From an uncultured Kiritimatiellota bacterium (GTDB taxonomy: Bacteria; Verrucomicrobiota; Kiritimatiellia; RFP12; UBA1067), in the NCBI GenBank assembly GCA_934654805.1, contig CAKUGW010000012.1, forward strand, positions 1 to 42,954: a stretch of 42,954 nucleotides of DNA, given 5' to 3'. This document shows, in pieces, positions 30,383-39,200 of the stretch; the stretch's first letter is position 1, and the number at the start of each line of letters is the position of its first letter. The notes under the pieces were generated by a model. The model saw only the letters and a program-made list of their open reading frames with translations. It was not told the origin of the DNA and made no database searches. A program made the translations under genes and the position numbers.

Positions 30383-31224
30383 TGAAGATGAAGGGGGCGA
30401 TTGGCGTTGTTGGGCTGTGCGTTGCGTCTGTCGCGTGTGCGGCGGACGACGGGGCGACGCAGACGATGCTCTCGCGCATTCACGCGAAGGCGGAGGCGGA
30501 CGTCGAGACGGCCTACTGGGCGCGCGGCGCGATTGTGGACAAGAACCCGTTCTCGGCGCAGTCCGTCGATCTTTCGGCTGACCTCGCACCGTTCGGCTAT
30601 ATCGGCGGCTACGCCTGGAGCGTGTCGTCGATGTCTCGCGATGGGCAGTCGGCAACGCGGCGCAACGCCTACAACGAGGTCGACTACGGCGTGTACTATG
30701 GCTACGCGCTGGAGCTCGCCGAGGGCTGGGCGCTCGACTCGACGGTCGCGAAGAAGTGGGTCACGTTGCCGGGGTATCGTCCGCACGCCCACACGATTTC
30801 GGAATGGAACTTCTCGCAGGCGTTGCGAAACCCGTTCGTCACGCCCTACTGCCTGCTGCGTCGGGCGGTGGACGGACAGGAGTGGTGCTACTGGGATGTC
30901 GGGCTCGAACGCGGCTGGTCCCTGACGGACCGCCTGACCCTGACGGCGCGCGTGTTTGGCGAACTCGGCGACGCGCGGCATTTCCGGGCGCAGTACGGCG
31001 CGAACCCGAACGCGGCGGACGGCGCGTATTCGCACGGCCTCATGGCGCTCAACCTGCTGCTGCGCCTCGACTACGCCGTGACGGACTGGATGTCCGTCTT
31101 CGCGTTCGTGCACCAGTTCGACGTGGTTCATCCCGACGCGCGCGACGCGCTCGATGCCTCGTCTGCGCCCGAGTCGGTCAAGGACCTCACGATCGGCGGC
31201 GCTGGCTTCACGCTCAAGTTCTGA
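30382..31224 (+). CDS. TorF-like outer-membrane barrel of the glycan operon
   Basis: A 280-residue protein with a signal peptide (MKMKGAIGVVGLCVASVACA) and a barrel ending in GGAGFTLKF. It is a paralogue of the porin beside amt: both have a V-x-TAY/SSYxWRG-type opening, an N-x-VDY strand, NPFVTP / NPIVTP, a LTLTARV / LTLTPSV strand and YAVTDWMSV / YAVTDWLSV, in the same order. The ATG at 30382 shares its A with the previous stop (TGATG). In a locus without SusC/SusD this is the only obvious outer-membrane channel, so it may carry the sugars released by the glycosidases; that is inference. Confidence 0.75.
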   Translation: MKMKGAIGVVGLCVASVACAADDGATQTMLSRIHAKAEADVETAYWARGAIVDKNPFSAQSVDLSADLAPFGYIGGYAWSVSSMSRDGQSATRRNAYNEVDYGVYYGYALELAEGWALDSTVAKKWVTLPGYRPHAHTISEWNFSQALRNPFVTPYCLLRRAVDGQEWCYWDVGLERGWSLTDRLTLTARVFGELGDARHFRAQYGANPNAADGAYSHGLMALNLLLRLDYAVTDWMSVFAFVHQFDVVHPDARDALDASSAPESVKDLTIGGAGFTLKF

Positions 31225-31240
31225 ATGAGAGGATGGAATC

Positions 31241-32173
31241 ATGATGTTGCCTGTCCTTTTGTTGACCATTGCGCTGGGTGTTCCGAGCGAACGTTTGGCG
31301 ACGTCAATCGGTCGGCAGCAGACGGAAGTTCGCCGCCGCCTTGTCCTAGCGGACGAGTCGCGAGCGAAGCTGCACATGTACGATTCGGCGAGCGAGACAA
31401 ACTGTTTTGAGGTTTCCGTCCAGAAGCCCGTGTGGGACTTGAAACGGTTGGGTAACGGCGTTTACCGTATCGTCTGCCGTCGCGGCTTTCAAGTCGTCGA
31501 CCTGAAGACGCGGAAGGTCATCGAGCATTTCACCCATCCGTCGCTGGACGAGGTGACGGCGGTCTGCGACTTGAAGGACGGCGGTTTTGTCGCGTCCGTG
31601 AATCCGACGACGGCGCCGAACAAGGGCAAGGTCGTCCTTCTGCGGCGCTTTGACGCGGCGCGGCAGCTGACGGCGACCTATCGGGCGGAAGGCCTGTTCT
31701 ATGCGCGCTCCATGCAATGGGATCGGGACGGCGAGACGCTGTTGCTGGCGTGGGAAAAGGGGTTCGCGCGATTGCGGTTGCCGTCGATGGGCGACAGCTG
31801 CGAGATCCTGTCGGATTTCCGACAGCCGGCGGGGCGCAATCTTTTCGATGTCGTGCCTGAACGGGCAGGGGATGGGTATCTGGCCGGCTGCGGATATGGC
31901 GGGGGCCTTGTCCGATTCGACGCGAACGGGAAGGCCGTGCGCCGGTGGCTGGTTCCGGCGACGGACGGCAAGAAGAGCCTTTTCTATGCGCAGGTACGCG
32001 AAATGCCCAGCGGCAACCTTTACATGGCGCATTGGACGGGACACGGCCGAGACGACTCGTACAAGGGTTGGCAGGCCGTCGAATTCGATTCTCAGGGGCG
32101 CATTGTCTGGTTTCTTGACAATCCCGCACGCTACGGCTCAATTTCGGGTATTGACGTTTTGGAAGGCCCTTAA
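31241..32173 (+). CDS. Secreted hypothetical protein, beta-propeller-like
   Basis: A 310-residue exported protein (short signal MMLPVLLLTIALGVPS). Six or so repeated strand units with conserved W/Y and G-D turns follow: VWDLKRLGNGVYRIVCRRG, AVCDLKDGGFVASVNP, MQWDRDGETLLLAWEKG, GDGYLAGCGYGGGLVRFD, REMPSGNLYMAHWTGHG and AVEFDSQGRIVWFLDNP. This fits a PQQ/arylsulfotransferase-like propeller, but no catalytic residues can be assigned. AGAGGATGG precedes adjacent ATGs at 31241 and 31244. It is the third gene of the glycan operon, 16 nt after the barrel. Confidence 0.7.
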   Translation: MMLPVLLLTIALGVPSERLATSIGRQQTEVRRRLVLADESRAKLHMYDSASETNCFEVSVQKPVWDLKRLGNGVYRIVCRRGFQVVDLKTRKVIEHFTHPSLDEVTAVCDLKDGGFVASVNPTTAPNKGKVVLLRRFDAARQLTATYRAEGLFYARSMQWDRDGETLLLAWEKGFARLRLPSMGDSCEILSDFRQPAGRNLFDVVPERAGDGYLAGCGYGGGLVRFDANGKAVRRWLVPATDGKKSLFYAQVREMPSGNLYMAHWTGHGRDDSYKGWQAVEFDSQGRIVWFLDNPARYGSISGIDVLEGP

Positions 32174-32204
32174 TAAAAAATAAGACTCAATGGAGAACAA
32201 TGCC

Positions 32205-32372
32205 ATGAAGAAGGTGTGCCTAAACCTGCTGGCCGCTGTCAGCGCGATAGGACCCGTCTGGGCCGGAAGGACCTCAACCGAGACGACCGTGACAGTGGAC
32301 GCGTTGCGGGAGGCGACGTTGCCGAAGATGACAAGCTTGACGGCTGCTTGTCAAGTGAGGGGACGGACATGA
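32205..32372 (+). CDS. Small signal-peptide ORF coupled to the FAD oxidoreductase
   Basis: 55 codons: a clear Sec signal (MKKVCLNLLAAVSAIGPVWAG) and a 33-residue tail (TETTVTVDALREATLPKM...). GGAGAA lies 9 nt before the ATG at 32205, and the stop overlaps the next start as ATGA. Either it is a genuine small exported protein, or it is the 5' end of a larger deleted gene whose signal peptide survives. The tail matches nothing I recognise. Confidence 0.45.
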   Translation: MKKVCLNLLAAVSAIGPVWAGRTSTETTVTVDALREATLPKMTSLTAACQVRGRT

Positions 32373-34327
32373 TTCCGCTTTTCCTGTTGGGGGCTTCGTT
32401 GCTCGTGGAGTGCGAGAGCTTTTCGGATCTCGGTGGCTGGGTCGTCGATTCGCATTCCCTGCGCCAGATGGGCAGCGCCTACGTGATGGCGCACGGGTGC
32501 GGCAAACCCGTCCGAGACGCGGTGACGCGCATCGACATTCCCGAAGACGGCGTCTATGCCGTCTGGGCGCGCACACGCAACTGGAATGCGGAATGGACAA
32601 AGGGTGCGGCCGGACAGTTCCAGGTTCTTGTCAACGGACAGCTGGTCGGCGAAGGCGGGAATGCCACGGTTCTGGGTGTCGGGGACGGCAAATGGAAATG
32701 GGTTTTGGCGGGCCGGGTCAAGATGAATCGCGGACAGGCCACGCTGGCTCTTCATGACCTGACGGGGTTCAACGGACGGTGTGACGCGCTGTGGCTCTCG
32801 AACGAGCCGAAGGCACGTCCGCAACGTCTCGCGCCTATCGTGAAGGACGCCCCGCAGACCTACGACCACATCGTTGTCGGAGGTGGCGTCGCCGGCATCT
32901 GCGCGGCGTTGTCTTCCTCTCGGTATGGCGTGGAGACGCTGCTGTTGCAGGATCGGGACGTCTTGGGAGGTTGCAATTCGTCCGAAGTCCGCGTCTCGGC
33001 GGGTGGGTACATGAAGACAGGTCCTTACCCCGCGTTAGGGAATGTCTTGGAAGAGATCTTGCCAGTGCGCGGCGACTACGGGGTGCTGCCCGCCAAGTTC
33101 TACGAGGACGACCGCAAGGCGAACGCCTTTACGTTCAAGGGGAAGCACGCGTCGCTGCGGCTGAATCAATACGTCCATGCGGTCGAGACCAACGCGGCGG
33201 GGGCGATCACGTCCGTCATAGCCCGCGACACGAAGACGGGCGCGGACACGCGCTACCTGGCGCGGCTCTTTACCGATGCCACGGGCGATGGCGTGATCGC
33301 GCGGCTGGCCGGATGCGCGACGATGTATGGACGCGAGGCGCGGTCGCGGTGGAACGAGATTTCCGCGCCCGAACAGGCGGATCGCCAGGTCATGGGGCAT
33401 TCCATCCAGTGGACGACCGTCCGCGCGGAGACCGAACAGCCGTTCCCGAAGATCGACTGGGGACTTCCGGTGACGGAAAAGACGGTCTTCTACGTCTGGG
33501 GCGGCAGCTGGTGGCAGGAGGCTGGACAGTATCGTGACATGGCGGAAGAGACGGAGGCGATTCGCGACTATGGGTTGCTGGCGATCTTCTCGAACTGGAA
33601 CTACATCAAGAACTTCTCGGCGCGCAGGAACGGCTTCGCCCGCAACGCCATCGAGTGGGTGTCGCCCATCGGCGGCAAGCGCGAAAGCTATCGCGTCGTA
33701 GGCGATTACGTGCTGACCCAGAATGACCTTGAGGGGCAGCGCGCGTTCGAGGACGGCACGGCTGTCATTACGTGGGACATCGACCTGCATTTCCCAGATC
33801 CGCGCAACGAAAGGGAATTCAAGGAGCCGTTTCGCTCGTGCGCCTACCATCGCGGATTCGGGCCGCCCGTCCAGGTGCCGTACCGCTGCCTGTATGCGCG
33901 CGACTGCCCGAACTTGTTCTTGGCGGGACGCGACATCAGCTGCTCACATGTGGCCTTTGGCGCGGTGCGGGTGCAGCGCACATTGGGCATGCTGGCCGAA
34001 GTCGTCGGCATCGCGGCGGGCATTTGCAAGGAGATGGCGTGTTCGCCGCGCGACGTGTATGTCCGGCATCTGTCCCTGCTCAAGGAACGCATGACCAAGG
34101 GCGTCCCCAAGCAAGTCCAGTATGTGGCGTTCGGCGGCGGCATCTACGAGAAGTACCATTTCGCCGACCTCGGATTTTTGCCGATCTGGCCAAACCCTGC
34201 GACCAATCCGACGCCGCAGCAGGTGGAAGCCGTCCGGTCGCTGAAGATGGTTCATCGCAATCCGCATCCGGTCATTGACGGTGATGGAATTCAAGTGACG
34301 AAAGAGAAGGAGAACACGAGAAAATGA
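32369..34327 (+). CDS. Secreted FAD-dependent oxidoreductase (FAD_oxidored family) with N-terminal jelly-roll domain
   Basis: A 652-residue protein. Residues 1-150 are a short hydrophobic leader followed by a CBM-like jelly roll (VECESFSDLGGWVVDSHS; VYAVWARTRNW). From about 165 comes a Rossmann FAD site (YDHIVVGGGVAGICAALSSS), then the FAD_oxidored signature LGGCNSSEVRVSAGG and the late motif CPNLFLAGRDISCSHVAFGA, which contacts the flavin. Such proteins are frequent in polysaccharide loci of PVC bacteria and are thought to oxidise sugar hydroxyls so that elimination-type cleavage can follow; the substrate is unknown. The ATG at 32369 follows GAGGGGACGGAC. The stop overlaps the next start (ATGA). 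Confidence 0.85.
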   Translation: MIPLFLLGASLLVECESFSDLGGWVVDSHSLRQMGSAYVMAHGCGKPVRDAVTRIDIPEDGVYAVWARTRNWNAEWTKGAAGQFQVLVNGQLVGEGGNATVLGVGDGKWKWVLAGRVKMNRGQATLALHDLTGFNGRCDALWLSNEPKARPQRLAPIVKDAPQTYDHIVVGGGVAGICAALSSSRYGVETLLLQDRDVLGGCNSSEVRVSAGGYMKTGPYPALGNVLEEILPVRGDYGVLPAKFYEDDRKANAFTFKGKHASLRLNQYVHAVETNAAGAITSVIARDTKTGADTRYLARLFTDATGDGVIARLAGCATMYGREARSRWNEISAPEQADRQVMGHSIQWTTVRAETEQPFPKIDWGLPVTEKTVFYVWGGSWWQEAGQYRDMAEETEAIRDYGLLAIFSNWNYIKNFSARRNGFARNAIEWVSPIGGKRESYRVVGDYVLTQNDLEGQRAFEDGTAVITWDIDLHFPDPRNEREFKEPFRSCAYHRGFGPPVQVPYRCLYARDCPNLFLAGRDISCSHVAFGAVRVQRTLGMLAEVVGIAAGICKEMACSPRDVYVRHLSLLKERMTKGVPKQVQYVAFGGGIYEKYHFADLGFLPIWPNPATNPTPQQVEAVRSLKMVHRNPHPVIDGDGIQVTKEKENTRK

Positions 34328-36234
34328 AAACGAGCATTCTTGCGGCCGGCCTTGCGCTCATGGCCGCGTGTCACGGCGCGGTGCCGGTCGGGTTCGACCA
34401 GATGCGGCAGAAGCGGCTGTGGGTCACGTACCGGAGCTTCAACAAGGAGTCGGAGCGGACGGGGCAGTTCGGGGCGATGGGCGTGACGAACCGCTGCATC
34501 TTCGCCGCGAACACCATCAACGCGTTCGGCAAGCCCTACTGCGAGTATCCGCCGATCTGGAAGGGCATCGGCGCGTACGACTGGGCGGCGTTTGACGCGC
34601 AGGTCGAGGACGTCGTCAAGGTCAGCCCGAACGCACGGCTGATGTGCATGATCGACCTGAACACGCCCTACTGGGCCACGCACCGGTTCTGGCTCGACTC
34701 CTTCACGGACGTCACGCACGCCGCGTGCGATGCCGAGTGGGTGTCCGAGACGAAGAAGTGGATGCTCGACTTCATCGACTACGCCGAAAGCCGCTGGGGC
34801 GACCGCATCGGCGCGTACATCCTGTCGGGCGGCGGCACGAGCGAATGGTACGAATACGACCGGGGCCGCACGAGCGCCAACAAGGACGCGGCGTGGGTGA
34901 AGTGGTGCCGGGCGAAGGGGCTGGACTACGGCGCGTCCGTCCCGTCGCGGCCTTCGCTCGCCAAGGCCGCGTTCGAGGATTTGGTCTACGATCCCGCGAC
35001 CGAGCCGGAGAAGATCGAGTACTGGAAGTTCCACAATTCGCTGCCGGCTGGCGCCATCCTCACCTTTGCCAAGGCCGCGCGCGCGGCGATTCCGAGATCC
35101 AAGGAACTGGGCGCGTTCTTCGGCTACTTCTTCGTGAGCGACACGCGGCAGACGAGCTTCGGGCATCTGGACTACGAGCGCGTCCTGGCCTCGCCGGACA
35201 TCGACTTCTTCGTCGCGCCGGGCAACTACTCGGATCGCGCGATCGGCGGCTGTTCGGGCAGCCAGCTCGTGGACGGCACGGCGCTTCGGCACGGCAAGCG
35301 CTTCCTGCACGAGATCGACTACGGCCCGCATGACGACGAGTTCTGGGGCAAGGGCTGCTGGAAGACGCTTGACGACGACCTCGCGGGCAACACGCGCGAG
35401 GCGGCGTTCGCGATGGCGCGGAACGCGAACTACTGGTGGTTCGACATGTGGGGCGGGTTCTACCGCAATCCCGTCGTGCGCGAGCGGATCGCGGCGCTGA
35501 AGAAGATCCAGGACGAGCTGCCGGACGCGCCGTCCGTGGCGCAGGTTCTGATCGTCGCAGATCCCGAGTCGGTCTACTATCTCAACGAGCGCAATCCGGC
35601 CGAGCGGGCGTTCGGGCAGGCGATGCGCAACGCGCTCGCCAAGACGGGCGCGTCCTACGACACCTGCTCGTTCGGCGACCTGGACGCGATCGACCTGTCG
35701 CCCTACCGCCTCGTCATATTGAATTCGACGCTGCTGATCACGCCGGCGCGCGAAAAGCTCCTGAAGGAAAAGGTGTTGACGGAAGGGCGGACGGTCGTGT
35801 GGACGTATGCGCCGGGGCTGATCGACGGGCAGTCGCTGGACACGAAGCGCGTCGAGTCGTTTGCGGGCGTTCCGTACGGCACGCTCGGCGTGAGCGTGAC
35901 GGAGATGCCCGGCGGCTGGCGCGCGGTCTATGCGCACGACTACGCGCTTTACACGCGGGAGAAGCTGGCCGAAATCGAAATCCTTGCGGGGGTGCACCGC
36001 TATGTCGACAGGTGCCTGCCGGTCTTCGCGAAGGAGAATTTTCTGGCGATTCATACGGCGGAGGGCGGCGAAATGGACGTGCGTCTGCCCAAGCCCGCGG
36101 CGCGTGTGACCGATCTGCTGACGGGCGAAACCGTGGCGACGGACGCCGCGACGTTCAAGGCGGCCTTTGCCGCGCCCGACACGCGGCTGTTTAAGTTGGA
36201 ATACACGGAACTCGGTGACGGCGGGAACAAGTAA
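34324..36234 (+). CDS. Secreted GH42-like glycoside hydrolase
   Basis: A 636-residue exported protein (signal MKTSILAAGLALMAACHGA). Residues about 35-390 look like a (beta/alpha)8 barrel of clan GH-A: LMCMIDLNTPYW, IGAYILSGGGTSEWYEYD (a Glu in the strand-4 region, candidate acid/base) and GKRFLHEIDYGPHDD (candidate nucleophile Glu). From about 404 the chain has the flavodoxin-like domain seen in GH42 beta-galactosidases (VLIVADPESVYYLNERNPAE; LVILNSTLLITPAREKLL), then a small C-terminal beta domain. A family number cannot be fixed by eye; GH42-like is the closest. It overlaps the oxidoreductase gene by 4 nt. Confidence 0.75.
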   Translation: MKTSILAAGLALMAACHGAVPVGFDQMRQKRLWVTYRSFNKESERTGQFGAMGVTNRCIFAANTINAFGKPYCEYPPIWKGIGAYDWAAFDAQVEDVVKVSPNARLMCMIDLNTPYWATHRFWLDSFTDVTHAACDAEWVSETKKWMLDFIDYAESRWGDRIGAYILSGGGTSEWYEYDRGRTSANKDAAWVKWCRAKGLDYGASVPSRPSLAKAAFEDLVYDPATEPEKIEYWKFHNSLPAGAILTFAKAARAAIPRSKELGAFFGYFFVSDTRQTSFGHLDYERVLASPDIDFFVAPGNYSDRAIGGCSGSQLVDGTALRHGKRFLHEIDYGPHDDEFWGKGCWKTLDDDLAGNTREAAFAMARNANYWWFDMWGGFYRNPVVRERIAALKKIQDELPDAPSVAQVLIVADPESVYYLNERNPAERAFGQAMRNALAKTGASYDTCSFGDLDAIDLSPYRLVILNSTLLITPAREKLLKEKVLTEGRTVVWTYAPGLIDGQSLDTKRVESFAGVPYGTLGVSVTEMPGGWRAVYAHDYALYTREKLAEIEILAGVHRYVDRCLPVFAKENFLAIHTAEGGEMDVRLPKPAARVTDLLTGETVATDAATFKAAFAAPDTRLFKLEYTELGDGGNK

Positions 36235-36245
36235 GGAGCAGGAAG

Positions 36246-39200
36246 ATGGCGATTCGGAATTTGATGACAGGAGTTTTTGCGGGCGTCTGCCTTGCGTGTA
36301 CGGGCGTTTCCGGCGCGGAGCCGCTATGCGTCTTTCCTCTGGACGGTGGGGGCGAGGCCGTGGTGCGGGCGGGGGCGTCCGCGGCGAAGGGCGTCGTCTA
36401 CGGACGCGAGACGTGGACGAAGGGCGTCACGGGACAGGGGCTGGACGTCCGGCGGCACGCCTATGACCAGGCGACGTGCTTCATCGTCGATCCGGTCCGG
36501 GACGTGTCTGCACAGGCGGGGACGGTGGCCTTCTGGTTCAAGCCGCATTGGGCGGAGAACGAGCCGGGCAGCCACACGATCATCAGTGCGCGCGAAAAGA
36601 GCTGGAAGCCTTTCCGGTTCTACCTCGTGAAAGGGGAGGGCGGAGCCGTCGAGCTGTCGGTCGTCGCGCCGGGGCAGGTCCAGCTGTTCAAGAAGGGCGT
36701 GTTCAAGAAGGACACCTGGACGCACGTGGCCTTTACGTGGTGCGCCGCGACGGGCGAGGTGGTCCTGTACGCCGACGGCAAGCCGGTCGCGCGGCGTCCG
36801 AACAAGGACGCGTTCAGCTATCCCGAACCGCGCGCGACGATGGTTCTGGCCTGCGGCGACGGGTCGAGCGACCGCTTCAAGGCGAAGACGGGCGACGGCG
36901 TCTATGACGACATCCGCATCTATGACGCGGCGCTTTCCGAGACGGAGATCTTCCAGCTTGTCACGGAGGGCAGTTCGGGAACGTTGAAGCCCGTCGCCGC
37001 GCCGGGCGCGAAGTTCACCTTCGCGTTCCGGACGAACCGCCTGACGAGCGCGCAGAACCTGATCCGGCTTGACGGCGCGGGAAAGGCAGGCCGCTGCCGC
37101 CTGACGCTGACGGCGATGGGCGCGTCCGGGCGGCTTGGGCTCGTGCTGGAGACGGAAGGGCAGACGCACACGCTGGAAAGCGCCGACACCTTCAACCTGC
37201 GCGTGCCGACGCCGGTGGCGTTCGCCTGTGCGGACGGCGCGCTTGTCTGGAAGGTCGCCGGCGCCGAACAGGGGCGTCTGCCGTTCAAGGGGGCGTTCGC
37301 CGACTTCACGCAGGCGGCGTGCGCGGAGGGCGTCCGGTTCGTCCCGGCGGAGAAGATGGCGCGGCTCTCCTTCCTGGCGCATCGCGACACGCTCGTGTCG
37401 GTGCACGGCGAGGACGCGCTGTGGAATCTGTCAGACGCCCAGCGGCGTACGGATGGTGCGCGGCGTGGCGTGACGCTCAACGGCTACTGGCGCGTTCAGC
37501 CCTCGGACGACTTCACGCTTGCGCCGCCTTGCGGCGACTGGCGGTACGTGCGCGTGCCGGGGAGCTTCCGTTCGCCGCTGTGGGGCTATCACACGCTTGA
37601 AGACGGGAAGATTTCAGAGAAGATCACGCATGTCTATCGCGACCGGATGAACGAATCCTACCGTGCGGCGTGGTATCAGCGCGGTTTTGCGACGCCGAAG
37701 GTCCCGGCGGGTGCGCGCGTGTGGCTCAATTTCGAGAACCTGAACGGCGACACGGGGCGCGTCTACCTGAACGGGACGCAGATCTGCGCCTTCCGGCGGA
37801 GCGACAAGATTCATCCGTATGTGCCGAACGCCCGTCGTCTGGACATCACGGACTGTCTGACGAAAGACGGAGGCATGAACGTCCTTTCCGTCTATGTTGA
37901 CCGCCACTACATCGGGCTCTGGCGCGGCAAGGTGGCGATCGGCGACCACGGCGAGATCGCGCTCGGCGACGTCTGGCTGGAGACGGCGCCCGGCAGGGTG
38001 GCGCTCAAGACGGGAATTGCGCTGTCTTCCTACCGCACGAAAAGTGTGACGCTGCGGACGCGGCTGGACAATCCCGCGCGCCTGACGGGAAAGGCGCAGG
38101 TCCGGTTTGACTTCATCCGCGACGGCAAGGTCGGCTTCTCGACGGCGCAGGACGTTGCGCTGGACGGTTCGCCGGAGCAGCGGCTCGTCTGGAACGCGGC
38201 GTGGAAGGATCCCGTCCTCTGGAATGTCGAGACGCCGAACGTCTACGAGATGCGCGTCTCGCTCGTGCAGGACGGCCAGACGGTCGATTCCCTGCCGACG
38301 CGCCCGTTCGGCTTCCGCGAGGTGTGGGTCGAGGACGGAAAGTTTTTCCTCAACGGCATGAACACGCGGCTCAGGATGTGGACAAGCCCCGGACTCAACC
38401 GCGTGCGCTACTACTACGGAGCGGACGAGGCCGTCGGGCAGTATGTCGCGCACGTCAAGGAAATGAACTACAATGCGATCCGGTACGATACGGTCGGCAA
38501 GACCTCGCAAGTCGGCTGGACGCCCTATCTGACGGCGTGTGACACGATGGGGCTCTACAACCTCTTTCCGATGCCGCCGTATGAAGACGAAGACTTGGCT
38601 TCCTACGGGGCGGATGTCGAACAGTTCCTGGACTGCTACGGCAACCATCCGTCCATCATCATGTGGTACACGGACTTCAACACCTGCTGCTATGCGTGGA
38701 ACCAGGATCCGGCGAAGCTGAACGACACGGAGTACAATCCGCCGTGGAAGAGGTACACGCGTGTGCGCGTCCAGACGGCGGAGCGGATCATGCGGGCGAT
38801 CGATCCGAGCCGCGAGTGCTTCCAGCACGCGGGCGGCAACAGCGGCAGGATCTTCACGTCCATGAACTACCAGAGCTACGGCACGCCGCTGCAGGAGCAG
38901 GAGAACTGGCCCGCCCAGTGGGCGGCGCGTCACACGCAGCCGCTGATGGTGATGGAAACGAGCTTCCCCTATCCGGCGCAGTTCATGCACTTCGACAACC
39001 CGAAGCTGGGCTCGCTGATCCCCGAACATGCCGCGAGGTATTTCGGCGACGCGGTTTACGGACGCGAGACGGATCCCGTGCCTTATTTCAGCGAATGGGC
39101 GCAGCCGGTCGTGCGCCCCCTGAACGCGAACCAGCGCGACCTGACGGCGGCGCACCATTTGCGCGTCGCCAAGGCGTGGCGGGCGTACGGCATGAACGGA

